A DNA stretch of 64,000 bases from JAMXLO01 sp963776505 (GCA_963776505.1 CAVZNH010000004.1:27478-91477); one strand, 5' to 3'; shown: positions 44,187 to 55,315, counted from the stretch's first letter. Made by a program: numbers and translations. The notes: generated by a model not told the origin, from the letters alone.

Positions 44187-44881
44187 TGCTCGAGGTCCGC
44201 GACCTGCACGCCTTCTACGGCAAGAGCCATATCCTCCAGGGCGTTGATCTCTCGGTCGGCGCAGGCGAAATCGTCTCGCTGCTGGGGAGGAACGGTGTCG
44301 GCCGATCCACTACCTGCAAGGCGATCATGGGCCTGGTCGACCCGGTGGGCTCGGTGCGTTTCCGCGGTCGCGACATGGCCGGCTTGCGTGCCAATGTCAT
44401 CGCCAAGGCCGGCATCGGCTATGTGCCCGAGGATCGCCAGGTCTTCCCGACGCTCACGGTGCGCCAGAACCTGCTGCTCGGCCTGAAGCGAGCCGGCAAA
44501 TTCGGTCGCTGGAATTTCGACGACATCTTCGGCCTGTTCCCCAATCTCGCCGAACGCCAGAACAACGCCGCCGGCGTGCTGTCGGGCGGCGAGCAGCAGA
44601 TGCTGACCATGTGCCGCACGCTGATGGGTGACCCGGATCTGATCCTGATCGATGAACCGACAGAGGGTTTGGCACCGATGCTGGTGGAGCAGGTTGGACA
44701 CCTGCTCGAGGAGATATCCCGCCGTGGTGTGTCGATCCTGCTGGTTGAGCAAAAATTGTCGATAGCAATGCGCATTTCACGCCGGCTTTACGTCATGGGT
44801 CACGGTCGCATCGTATTCGAGGGTACACCCGCAGATATCGACTCGCGGGCCGACATCCGCCGCGAGTGGCTTGAGGTCTGA
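44186..44881 (+). CDS. ABC transporter ATP-binding protein, LivF type, Walker A Lys replaced by Arg
   Basis: The 231-residue ATPase begins MLEVRDLHAFYGKSHILQGV and has Walker A GRNGVGRST (residues 34-42), with Arg40 where the phosphate-binding Lys is normally found. The other motifs are standard: VFPTLTVRQNLLLGLKRAG, signature LSGGEQQMLTMCRTLMGD, Walker B LILIDEPTEGLAP and LLVEQKL. The ATG at 44186 overlaps the LivG stop by one base. Some LivF homologues also carry GRS, so this can be a natural variant; it would likely lower or alter ATP turnover at one site of the pair. Confidence 0.9.
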   Translation: MLEVRDLHAFYGKSHILQGVDLSVGAGEIVSLLGRNGVGRSTTCKAIMGLVDPVGSVRFRGRDMAGLRANVIAKAGIGYVPEDRQVFPTLTVRQNLLLGLKRAGKFGRWNFDDIFGLFPNLAERQNNAAGVLSGGEQQMLTMCRTLMGDPDLILIDEPTEGLAPMLVEQVGHLLEEISRRGVSILLVEQKLSIAMRISRRLYVMGHGRIVFEGTPADIDSRADIRREWLEV

Positions 44882-44947
44882 CGCAGGAATCTTTCGCAAC
44901 GATGCGTCTGGTTCTATCGTGACGGGACAGCAAGGGCGGGAACAGCA

Positions 44948-45087
44948 ATGACGTTTCGTGCCACGGCAGCCAGCGTGATCGTAGCCACAGTCCTGGCGAC
45001 CGCCACGCGGACGCGTCCGCCACGGCGGTAATTGCGGTGATTGGCGCGGGGATCGGTGGGTTGGTTGGCTATGAGGTGAGTCACTGA
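44948..45087 (+). pseudogene. small glycine-zipper-like protein, probably one base short
   Basis: From ATG 44948 the frame reads MTFRATAASVIVATVLATAT, a signal-like start, then drifts into an unlikely Arg/Pro run and stops. One base added near 44999-45003 joins it to HADASATAVIAVIGAGIGGL followed by VGYEVSH and TGA at 45087. The joined product of about 46 residues has a hydrophobic GxGIGGLVGY glycine zipper, as in small membrane or outer-membrane proteins. The start has an upstream GGGCGGG but no clear Shine-Dalgarno. It fills the gap between livF and the sensor kinase gene. Confidence 0.4.
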
Positions 45088-45120
45088 GCGCGCATCGGTC
45101 CATCACGGGCGGCATCTGAT

Positions 45121-47475
45121 ATGCGGACATTTCGTCGCAATGTTCGGCTGTCGACGCGGCTGCTGCTCATCGTGCTGACCTGCCTGCTGCCCATCATCCT
45201 GCTTGGCATCTACGTCGAATACAGCCACTGGGCAGAGCGTCGGGCGCAGCTTGGCGATCTGTCCCTGCAGCAGGCGCAACTGTTGAACGGCGACATCGAT
45301 AGCATCGCCGAAGGCGCACGAACGTTGCTGAGCGCTGTTGCGCAGTTTGACGAGGTGCGCCACGTCACAGCGTCGTGCAGTGACCGTCTGCGTGCGACTC
45401 AGCAAGGCCTGCCGATGTACAGTTTCGTCGCGCTCCTTGAGGCGGACGGCAGGATAGACTGCACCTCAGAGCCGACACTGAGGTCAACGACCGGCGACCA
45501 GCCACAGTGGATCAGCGATGCGATCGCTGCCGAGGGCTTCGCTGCGGGTCGGTTCGGGACCGCGCCCGGTATCGGCGCCGGCTTCTTGCCATTCGCCTTG
45601 CCGCTCACAGCGGTGTATCCGGATGGCCGCGGCGTACTGGTGGCCGGGCTTGATCTCCAGCACCTGTCAGAACATTTGTCGCGACTCAGGCAGACTGGAT
45701 CGCCATTCCTGGCTGGAAGTGTGCTGACGGTCGCTGACCGTGACGGCGTCATCCTTGCCCGCAGCCCGCAGCACACGGAGTTCGTAGGCAAGCGATTTCC
45801 GCCGGCGGCTTTGGCCCTGGTGACGTCGCCGCAATCCGGCGTTGCGCGCCTGAAGAGCATCGATGGTACATACCGCGTCGTCGGCTTTATCCCTCCTGCG
45901 CAATCTTCCAACGGCCTGATGGTCGCGATCGGGTTCTACGAGGCTGCGATGATGGCTGACATCAATCGCACGAGCCTGCATGCTGGCCTGCTGTTTGCTG
46001 GCGTGTTCGTTGGCGCATTTCTGCTGACGCTGTTCGTTGCGCGGCGCTTCATTGGTCGGCCGACGCAGGCGCTGCTGGCGGCAGCGCGCCGTTGGCGCGA
46101 GGGCGATCTCGGCACACCGGTACACGGCGAGGACACACGTTCAGAATTCGGCCAGATCGCCGAGGCCTATAACGACATGGCTGCGGCACTGGCACGACGC
46201 GACAAGGATCTGCGCGAGCACGCCGATGCCCTGGAGGCGCGCGTCGCCGAACGCACACAGGAACTGCTTGTCACCAACAATCGCCTTCAGGTGGAGATCG
46301 CCGAGCGGCAGAACACCGAGGCGGCGCTGGTGCAGTCGCAGAAGCTACAGGCGGTTGGTCAACTCGCCGGAGGCATTGCGCATGACTTCAACAATCTGCT
46401 GGCAACGATACAGGGCAGTCTCGATCTGCTGTCACAGACAGTGCTGTCGGAGGAGAAGCGCAAGCACACATGGATAGAGCGGGCCACAGGTGCGGTGTAT
46501 CGAGGTTCGCAACTGACCGGACGGTTGCTGGCCTTCTCGCGCCGACAGCGGCTGGCGGTCGAGGCGTCGGACGTGAACAAGCTGGTGTCCGACCTGGTGC
46601 CGCTGCTGCGCACCTGCACGCATGGTCAGCGTATCCGTATCGACACCTGGCTGGACGATGATCTGTGGCCGGCGATGGTTGAGCCCAGCCAGGTGGAGGC
46701 GGCAATCCTCAATCTCGCCCTGAACGCGCGGGATGCGATGCCTGATGGCGGCGTGCTGACCATCACCACCAGCAATCAACCGATCGTAGATGCTGTGACG
46801 GACGACTGCGCAGCCGGCGACTACGTGGCGATCATCGTGACCGACACTGGCGTGGGCATGACGGACGAGGTGGCGCAGCGTGCGTTCGAGCCGTTCTTCA
46901 CCACGAAGCACCCATCAGGAAGTGGGTTGGGACTGAGCCAGGTGTACGGCATGGCGCACGAAACCGGCGGCACCGTGCGGCTGTTGACGTCACCAGGTGG
47001 CGGCACCTCAGTTACCATGCTGCTCCCGCGCGCAGCAGAGATGCCGAAACCCAGGCGTCCTCAGATGGAGCAGCGACGCGCGCGGTCGGGCATGATGGTG
47101 CTGGTGGCGGACGACGATCCGGACGTGCTGCAGGTCAGCGCCGAGATGCTGCGCCAGCTCGGCTGTGTTGTGACCACCGCAACGAGTGGTCCAGAGGCGC
47201 TGGCCGCACTTGGGACAAAGCCCGCGATTGTAATGCTGGACCATGCGATGCCTGGAATGACCGGACTCCAGACCGCCGCTGAGATGCGGGAGCGGGGATT
47301 TGTCGGACCGATCATCCTGGCCACCGGATACGCCGAACTGAGCGCGTCGGAGCAGTTCGAGCTGACCAGATTGCAGGGGGTGCTGAACAAGCCCTATTCG
47401 ATCCGTGATCTGGAGACGCTGCTCGAACGAGTCGAAACGTTGGCCATGGATGCGGGGCTTCAGCCAGCGCGGTAG
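45121..47475 (+). CDS. hybrid sensor histidine kinase with receiver domain
   Basis: The 784-residue protein has transmembrane segment 1 at about 12-32 (LLLIVLTCLLPIILLGIYVE), a periplasmic sensor domain of about 250 residues (Cache-like by position), transmembrane segment 2 (LLFAGVFVGAFLLTLFVA), a HAMP linker, and a kinase core with His421 in AGGIAHDFNNLLATI. The ATP-binding region has LNLALNARDAMPDGG, DTGVGMTDEVAQRAFEPFFT and SGLGLSQVYGMAHETGG. The C-terminal receiver has VADDDPDVLQVSAEMLRQ and phospho-acceptor Asp707 in VMLDHAMPGMTG. No response regulator gene is next to it. The ligand may be linked to the transporter upstream, an inference. Confidence 0.93.
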   Translation: MRTFRRNVRLSTRLLLIVLTCLLPIILLGIYVEYSHWAERRAQLGDLSLQQAQLLNGDIDSIAEGARTLLSAVAQFDEVRHVTASCSDRLRATQQGLPMYSFVALLEADGRIDCTSEPTLRSTTGDQPQWISDAIAAEGFAAGRFGTAPGIGAGFLPFALPLTAVYPDGRGVLVAGLDLQHLSEHLSRLRQTGSPFLAGSVLTVADRDGVILARSPQHTEFVGKRFPPAALALVTSPQSGVARLKSIDGTYRVVGFIPPAQSSNGLMVAIGFYEAAMMADINRTSLHAGLLFAGVFVGAFLLTLFVARRFIGRPTQALLAAARRWREGDLGTPVHGEDTRSEFGQIAEAYNDMAAALARRDKDLREHADALEARVAERTQELLVTNNRLQVEIAERQNTEAALVQSQKLQAVGQLAGGIAHDFNNLLATIQGSLDLLSQTVLSEEKRKHTWIERATGAVYRGSQLTGRLLAFSRRQRLAVEASDVNKLVSDLVPLLRTCTHGQRIRIDTWLDDDLWPAMVEPSQVEAAILNLALNARDAMPDGGVLTITTSNQPIVDAVTDDCAAGDYVAIIVTDTGVGMTDEVAQRAFEPFFTTKHPSGSGLGLSQVYGMAHETGGTVRLLTSPGGGTSVTMLLPRAAEMPKPRRPQMEQRRARSGMMVLVADDDPDVLQVSAEMLRQLGCVVTTATSGPEALAALGTKPAIVMLDHAMPGMTGLQTAAEMRERGFVGPIILATGYAELSASEQFELTRLQGVLNKPYSIRDLETLLERVETLAMDAGLQPAR

Positions 47476-47486
47476 ACTTCACCCGC

Positions 47487-47897
47487 ATGAACCGAACAGC
47501 CACAATGACGATCGCTCTGCTCGCCATGCTTCTGGCGGTTTCCGCCGCCCTCTGGGCGCAGCCATTGCGGGACCATGCTGCCGAGACGATCACCGTTCGA
47601 CTGTCCAGCTTCGCGTTCAATCCGGATCAGTTGAGGCTTCGTGTCGGCGTGCCGGTACGCCTGCATCTTGAAAATCAAAGCAGTGGCGGTCACAACTTCA
47701 GCGCGCCCGCATTCTTTGCCGCCAGCACATACCCAACTGGTTCGCCGCCACAGAATGGGAAAGTCGAGGTCGCTGGCAAGAGCAGCGTGGATATCACGCT
47801 GACGCCGCGTGCACCCGGCACCTACAAGGTTGAGTGCACGCACTTTCTCCATAGCCTGTTCGGCATGACGGGAACAATCGTGGTCGTCGGACCATAG
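47487..47897 (+). CDS. exported cupredoxin (type 1 copper) protein
   Basis: The 136-residue protein has a signal peptide (MTIALLAMLLAVSAALWAQP) and a cupredoxin beta-barrel with SSGGHNFSAPAFF (first Cu His) and YKVECTHFLHSLFGMTG (Cys, His and Met ligands in C-x4-H-x4-M order). The type 1 copper site is complete, so electron transfer or copper binding in the periplasm is likely. It starts at ATG 47487, 11 bp past the sensor kinase stop. The convergent polA ends 9 bp later. Confidence 0.85.
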   Translation: MNRTATMTIALLAMLLAVSAALWAQPLRDHAAETITVRLSSFAFNPDQLRLRVGVPVRLHLENQSSGGHNFSAPAFFAASTYPTGSPPQNGKVEVAGKSSVDITLTPRAPGTYKVECTHFLHSLFGMTGTIVVVGP

Positions 47898-47906
47898 CAC
47901 AACCGC

Positions 47907-50669
<2,763 letters not shown>

Positions 50670-50712
50670 CTTCGAGTCGAGGGCCGAGGGCTGGTCGGTC
50701 TGCTCGAGGATC

Positions 50713-50925
50713 TCAGTGTCCGCTGGCGTGACCGGCTCCTTCGTTCAGCACATAGAGGCGCGAGCAATATGGGCACAGCACGGATCGGTCCTCGATGTGG
50801 AGGAACACCCGCGGATGCCCCAATTCGGTATCGCCGCCGTCGCAGGCGACTGTCCGGTCATCGACATGGATGACTTCCGTCGGCGTCCGGCTGGCGGCGG
50901 TGCCGTCCATCTTGTTGCTTTGCAT
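50713..50925 (-). CDS. CHCC-type zinc-finger protein
   Basis: The 70-residue protein has Cys-x8-His-x14-Cys-x2-Cys in VACDGGDTELGHPRVFLHIE and RSVLCPYCSRLYVL, the zf-CHCC pattern also seen in the NDUFS6 subunit of complex I. It is a small cytoplasmic zinc protein; its role in bacteria is not settled. It starts at ATG 50925. Upstream on the same strand of polA, it ends 43 nt before the CTG of polA, so the two may share a transcript. Confidence 0.85.
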   Translation of the reverse strand: MQSNKMDGTAASRTPTEVIHVDDRTVACDGGDTELGHPRVFLHIEDRSVLCPYCSRLYVLNEGAGHASGH

Positions 50926-51034
50926 CCTCTATGGCGGGGGGGTGCCGTATGATAGCGATGCGTCCGATGCTTTCAACCTTTACCCTCCGCTTTACCTTCC
51001 GGCACTCTTTTCTGGGGTCCGCCTGTCCGTCTGC

Positions 51035-52018
51035 ATGCGCCACCGACTGCTGACGGCATTGATTGCCGTTGCGTTCCTGCTGGGCGGTTGCGCGGAGCAT
51101 CTTGTGCCGCCGGGTCCGGCCGTCGACCCGCCGCGAGAGATTGCGGATGCCTTTGTCATGTCGGATGGCATGCGCCTGCCCTACCGCGCCTGGCTGCCGA
51201 AGGGCCAACCCTGGGCCGTGGTGCTGGCGCTGCACGGTATGAACGACAGCCGCGATGCCTGGGAATACCCCGCCCCTGACTTCGCTACTGCCGGCATCGC
51301 GGTGTTTGCCCCCGACCAGCGTGGCTTTGGGGATACCTCGGTACGCGGCTTCTGGCCCGGCACGCAGGCGCTGATCAGCGATGCGCGGACGATGGCGCGG
51401 CTGCTTCACCAACGTTACCCGCAGGCAAAACTGATCCTGATGGGCGAGAGCATGGGGGCAGCCGTGCTGATGTGCCTCGCGACAGAGCCGGATCCGCCTC
51501 CTGCGGACGGCTATGTGCTGGTAGCGCCTGCGGTGTGGGGGCGTGCCGAGATGAATGTATTCCTGCGCACCGGCTTGTGGCTGTTCGCCAACCTGATCCC
51601 GGGCTTCACCGTGACGGGACGCGTTGCGCGGGTAGTTGCGAGCGACAATCGCGAGGCGATCAAGCGGCTGTCACAGGATCCGCTGACCATCCACGCGACC
51701 AGGTTCGACACCGTCCGCGGCCTGGTCGATTTGATGGATGCCGCACTGGCCGCTGCGCCACGGTTCCACGCGCCGGCGCTGTTCCTCTACGGTGGCAAGG
51801 ACGAGTTGATCCCCGACAAGGCTACAGCCGCAACATGGGGTGGACTGCCGGAGGGGCCGGTGCGGGCGTTCTACCCGGCGGGCTACCATCTGCTGCTGCG
51901 CGACCACGAGCGCATCACGCCGATCGACGACATCCTGTTCTGGATCCGCCACCCAGAGATGCCACTACCATCAGGGGGCGATCGGGCTGCGGTTGCCTGG
52001 CTCGCGAGGCAGAAGTGA
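51035..52018 (+). CDS. lipoprotein alpha/beta hydrolase (lysophospholipase-like)
   Basis: The 327-residue protein has a lipoprotein signal MRHRLLTALIAVAFLLGGCA with lipobox LGGC, so it is likely anchored to a membrane. The hydrolase fold shows VVLALHGMNDSRDAWEYPAP, FAPDQRGFGDTSVRGFWPG, the nucleophile elbow LMGESMGAAV, the acid Asp in FLYGGKDELIPD and the catalytic His in YPAGYHLLLRDHE. Relatives cleave monoacylglycerols or lysophospholipids. The ATG at 51035 is 109 bp from the divergent zinc-finger gene. A tRNA follows 50 bp after the stop. Confidence 0.9.
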   Translation: MRHRLLTALIAVAFLLGGCAEHLVPPGPAVDPPREIADAFVMSDGMRLPYRAWLPKGQPWAVVLALHGMNDSRDAWEYPAPDFATAGIAVFAPDQRGFGDTSVRGFWPGTQALISDARTMARLLHQRYPQAKLILMGESMGAAVLMCLATEPDPPPADGYVLVAPAVWGRAEMNVFLRTGLWLFANLIPGFTVTGRVARVVASDNREAIKRLSQDPLTIHATRFDTVRGLVDLMDAALAAAPRFHAPALFLYGGKDELIPDKATAATWGGLPEGPVRAFYPAGYHLLLRDHERITPIDDILFWIRHPEMPLPSGGDRAAVAWLARQK

Positions 52019-52068
52019 AGGCGGGGCTTTGATCCAGCGCGGGTTTCGCGCTATGTGGCTGCAGACTT

Positions 52069-52146
52069 GGACCCGTAGCTCAGCTGGATAGAGCGTCGCC
52101 CTCCGAAGGCGAAGGTCGCACGTTCGAAATCGTGTCGGGTCCGCCA
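52069..52146 (+). tRNA. tRNA-Arg(CCG), CCA encoded, 8-nt T-loop
   Basis: The acceptor stem GGACCCG (52069-52075) pairs with CGGGTCC (52136-52142), followed by G and an encoded CCA. The D-arm GCTC/GAGC, anticodon stem TCGCC/GGCGA with loop CTCCGAA (anticodon CCG), and T-stem GCACG/CGTGT all fold. The T-loop reads TTCGAAAT, one base longer than the normal seven, the extra A lying in 52127-52129. The extra base may be a sequence error, since the rest is canonical. The 3' end is a common integration site for mobile elements. Confidence 0.93.
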
Positions 52147-52449
52147 ATTCTCCTCGATTTTCCAATATGTTAGAACTGGCAGCGTTTGGGCTGACAGGCT
52201 GAGGACGGGCCAAGCCAGCACCAAGACAGCAGTCGGTGCAGGACTTTCGGCGCTATTGCGGGGGCGCAGCAGGGATGGCGGCTGGTGCGCAGCATCTCGC
52301 TCGCCAGATCGGGTACTGGACGCTTTTGCTCAGCAATGGTGATCGGTCGTGCAATTCAGACAGCGGCTGCCGGCAATCCACGGCCCTCCCCGACCGGCGG
52401 TCATCGTCGGTCATAAATACCGCCGCAACCAGCGAGGGATGGCGGCGCA
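52147..52449. other. intergenic stretch after tRNA-Arg, no gene seen
   Basis: No convincing open frame, ribosome site or repeat is visible on either strand. Short minus-strand frames here are unlike proteins. It marks the left border of the accessory island. Confidence 0.5.
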
Positions 52450-52695
52450 ATGCACGATGAACGAGACGATCTGACAGACGATGACGTGGTGGCTCCCCGC
52501 GCAGCGAGCGAGGCCAAGCTCGATCAGATCGCCGAGCAGGCAAAACAGGCCCTGGCCGACACGGGTATCGACATCAGCTTGTTCTTCCTGACTCCGAGCA
52601 GCGGCGATGCTATCGCCATTTTTGGGACCCCTGGAAATCCCCCAGACGATGAATGGGAACAGGTACGGTACGATCGTCTCAGCCATCGTGCGTGA
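52450..52695 (+). CDS. small hypothetical protein, frame likely continues after a shift
   Basis: From ATG 52450 the product is acidic and helical, then has a clear motif: DISLFFLTPSSGDAIAIFGT followed by PGNPPDDEWEQV. Just after it (about 52666) one extra base may shift the frame, since the next phase reads GTIVSAIVREATGIGRTRC and REIACASTTDS before decaying near 52760-52900. I do not recognise the family. The composition fits a real protein better than chance. It lies in the accessory island and has no clear operon partner. Confidence 0.45.
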   Translation: MHDERDDLTDDDVVAPRAASEAKLDQIAEQAKQALADTGIDISLFFLTPSSGDAIAIFGTPGNPPDDEWEQVRYDRLSHRA

Positions 52696-52905
52696 GGCGA
52701 CTGGCATCGGTCGCACTCGATGCCGGGAAATCGCGTGTGCATCGACCACCGACTCGATTGCTGATCGTCGGCAGCTCTCCAGTCCAGTCGGCTGGAACGG
52801 ATGCCGGTCGCTGCCAAGCTCAGCTTTGCAGCCTTCGGGAGCCGACCAGCATGAGGTACCGCGACATCCGAATCCACGAACCACACGCTTTCGGCTGCCG
52901 TAGGG

Positions 52906-53441
52906 CTATCCGGTGCTGGCCGAGATCATGATCGAGCCGAGCAACTGGTTCCGCTTCGAGCAACTGGTCGGTGATACAGAGGAACACGGATCATCGGCCA
53001 TGATGATCCGCAGGACGGTTGCCTGACCGTCCATGTGGCGTGCACTCCACCGATGTGCGGACCCGTCTGCACGATGGCTGGGACTGATAGCGCGTCTGCT
53101 CTGCTGAGCCGTCAGATGACGACCAGGCATCGGCTCGACGATGTGCGAGATGATCGCCTGACGGTCTTGCTGGGGCATGATCACGATCCTCAGTAGTCCC
53201 AACCCCGCGACACCGGCCAAGATCGGCAGCATCTTCCGCCATCATCGCCACGGTCGGCGCCTCTTGTTCCAGACCCTTGACCACGACATCAGGCCATCGT
53301 CGGCGCAGCACATCCTGCACCTCATGCCGATCGTTGCTGGTGTGCCGTCATGCACCGTTCAAGCCGTTCAAGGAGATCAATGTCATCGATCGACCGCAGG
53401 ACATCGATGACACCCTGCTGATCGATATATGCCATTGCCAT
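52906..53441 (-). pseudogene. degenerate minus-strand ORF in three pieces
   Basis: A protein-like path can be followed on the minus strand from ATG 53441: MAMAYIDQQGVIDVLRSIDD, then LERLERCMTAHQQRSA. After one extra base near 53330 it continues RHEVQDVLRRRWPDVVVKGL and EQEAPTVAMMAE, and after another near 53237 KMLPILAGVAGLGLLRIVIM and PQQDRQAIISHIVEPMPGRH. The helical and hydrophobic pattern is coherent over the three parts. I do not recognise the family. It may be a broken small accessory gene, or chance; protein-level comparison would settle it. Confidence 0.25.
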
Positions 53442-53804
53442 CTCGTGCCGTGTCGTCACACCTCGATCCCTCGCGCCTATTTACGTTGCGCTTAATTCCC
53501 CTCGCGCCGAACCGCACCCCGAGCCATCGGCAGATTGCTGATCTTCGCCCTGTTGGTCCGCAAGCACTCGCGATGCGGGCGATCTTAGTCAACGGTTCGT
53601 CACGGACCATGCGTCATTCCAACAGGTGTGTCGTCCTGGCAGCTTCTTATCCTTGGGGCATGAGAAGACTGCCCGCTACCACGATCACCACCGATTTCGC
53701 TGAAAGCCGCGAAGAAGCTGGAGTTTTTCCCGCCGCACTTGCGTGCCCTACGGCCGGGACCATGTAGGCATCCTCTTCCCCCAACAGGATGATATGCCCG
53801 CCGC
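53442..53804. other. intergenic, no supported gene
   Basis: Open frames on both strands are rich in Arg, Ser and Pro and show no recognisable pattern. No ribosome site precedes them. The segment is a spacer in the island, upstream of the 303-aa gene. Confidence 0.45.
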
Positions 53805-54716
53805 ATGAACCCTGATCCTCTCACGCTCGACGCAGAGACCCTGGCCGCACTGAACGACAAGGCGAAGGCGGCGAAGTTGCTTAACAAGCTGATCGCCATG
53901 CTGCGTGGAGACTGTGTGGCCGGTGAGCGCGCCGCCGCCTTGCACAAACTCGACCGCTTCTTCGCGAACGGTGGTAATCCGCACAGTTTCCGCGTCGAAC
54001 CCGGCGATAAGATGAGCGGCTGGGATCGCTCTGACCATTATGAGGCGGTGTCCAAGCGGCAGGTGGGCGAGATCAATGACCTGACCGCGAAGCTCGCTGA
54101 GCTTACGCGCAAATTGGCCGAAGCACAGCAACAGCGATCACACGCCGATCCCGACAAGGCGGTGCCGCTGACCAGCTTGCTATCGCCTGATGTAATCCCC
54201 GAACTCGAAGCCGACGAAATCCAGCGGCGCATCCGGTCACTCGAAGCACGGCGCTTCATACGGATCAACAACATCACCACCGAAATCGACTTGCCGATTG
54301 GTGAATTGATGCATGCACTCGATGTCGCCTATGTGCGCGAGTTCGGAAAGCGCAAGAAGCGTGGCTCGAATCAGCCGAGCAAAGCCGAGTACCTCCAGCA
54401 GTACGGCGGCAAGGATGCGAGTTGGTGCCGAAAGTGCCTGAAGGGATACCTGCACGTGACCAGCGAGTACTGGGAAGATGTCGAGTGGGACGGCAAGGGC
54501 GGCATCGAAGGCATCAACACGGCGGCGAAGGTCCATCTGACTGCCGGCAAACCACCGCGCGTGTCGCGCAAGAAGAAGTGGGGTGACATCCTGGAGACGA
54601 TGGCGCAGGCGATCGAGAATGGCGACTTGGACCGCGCGTGGTGGATTCTGCAAGATTTTTGCAAGCTGGCTGGGGTCGCAACATTCGATGAAGGACCACA
54701 ACAACAGGCGGCGTGA
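53805..54716 (+). CDS. hypothetical protein of phage/island type (303 aa)
   Basis: The N terminus LNDKAKAAKLLNKLIAMLRG, with DCVAGERAAALHKLDRFFAN, forms a helix pair similar in style to small phage proteins with a KLxxLL-type start. A coiled coil follows (VGEINDLTAKLAELTRKLAE), then a Lys/Arg-rich region EFGKRKKRGSNQPSKAEYL and WCRKCLKGYLHVTSEYWEDV. No domain is recognised with certainty. Codon use is plain and the frame is unbroken for 303 codons. It starts at ATG 53805. DNA binding or replication of the island is possible, given the inverted repeat 180 bp downstream, but this is inference. Confidence 0.6.
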   Translation: MNPDPLTLDAETLAALNDKAKAAKLLNKLIAMLRGDCVAGERAAALHKLDRFFANGGNPHSFRVEPGDKMSGWDRSDHYEAVSKRQVGEINDLTAKLAELTRKLAEAQQQRSHADPDKAVPLTSLLSPDVIPELEADEIQRRIRSLEARRFIRINNITTEIDLPIGELMHALDVAYVREFGKRKKRGSNQPSKAEYLQQYGGKDASWCRKCLKGYLHVTSEYWEDVEWDGKGGIEGINTAAKVHLTAGKPPRVSRKKKWGDILETMAQAIENGDLDRAWWILQDFCKLAGVATFDEGPQQQAA

Positions 54717-54899
54717 CGCCCGTCCTTTGGTTGTCGCAATGATGGATCAGCCACAGGTGCTCGGTTTTTTCTGGCGTGGATCGCGGCGGGTCAAGGCCGA
54801 AAGCGACGCGAGCGATGCGTAGGCCGGGTAGCGAGGAGTTGGCTGCAAGGGATGAAGACAGCGGCAAGAGAGATCGCCGGAAAGGAAATTCAGAGGGGG

Positions 54900-55020
54900 T
54901 TTTGTCAGTTTTGTCAGGTCAGGTTTGAGGATTTATATAAGAAAAAGTGTAACTCACCCTGTCCGCCCTGTTTGTATATCTTCTCGTTTTGCCCAACCTG
55001 ACACTGACAAACCTGACAAC
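54900..55020. repeat. 28-bp imperfect inverted repeat around an AT-rich core
   Basis: The left arm (54900-54927) reads TTTTGTCAG TTTTGTCAGG and TCAGGTTTG; the right arm (54993-55020) is its near reverse complement, CCAACCTGAC ACTGACAAAC and CTGACAAC. Each arm holds three copies of a TGTCAG/TCAGG unit. Between them are 65 bp that include ATTTATATAAGAAAAAGTG, the most AT-rich stretch nearby. The layout resembles an origin, an iteron array or a regulatory dyad. It lies between the 303-aa gene and the DUF927-like remnant. Confidence 0.6.
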
Positions 55021-55060
55021 GGGGGCGAGACCAGTCCAGCCTGATCCCGCCCCCTCGTGG

Positions 55061-55315
55061 TCACTCGCCGGCCAATATAGCACCCGAGATGCGATAGGTG
55101 GCGATCTGGTGCATGTCCCCGGCCAGCGGGCGCAGACGATATTTCTGCGTCTCGCGGCCGTTCTCGCGCACCAAGAAGCCGCGCTTGTCCACCACCTTCA
55201 GCGCCGCTTTGACGTTCATGCCGGGGATCACCTTCGGCATTTGCTCGGGCAGCACGTAGAAGTCCGTGCGGCCTTGCTCATGCTGATGACCGGCACCCTT
55301 CGTGTAATTCTGCCA
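55061..55315 (-). pseudogene. C-terminal remnant of a DUF927-like helicase/primase-associated protein
   Basis: The minus-strand frame, open from 55315 to a stop at 55061, reads EQGRTDFYVLPEQMPKVIPG, then NVKAALKVVDKRGFLVREN and the end YRISGAILAGE. The pattern (F-Y-V-L-P-E, then a D-x-K-x-x-x-x-x-L-x-x-R-G-x-L block and a final strand) matches the end of DUF927-type proteins of prophages and integrative elements. The rest of the gene is absent upstream. It is a relic pointing to a past mobile element. No start codon makes sense for a separate protein. Confidence 0.45.
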
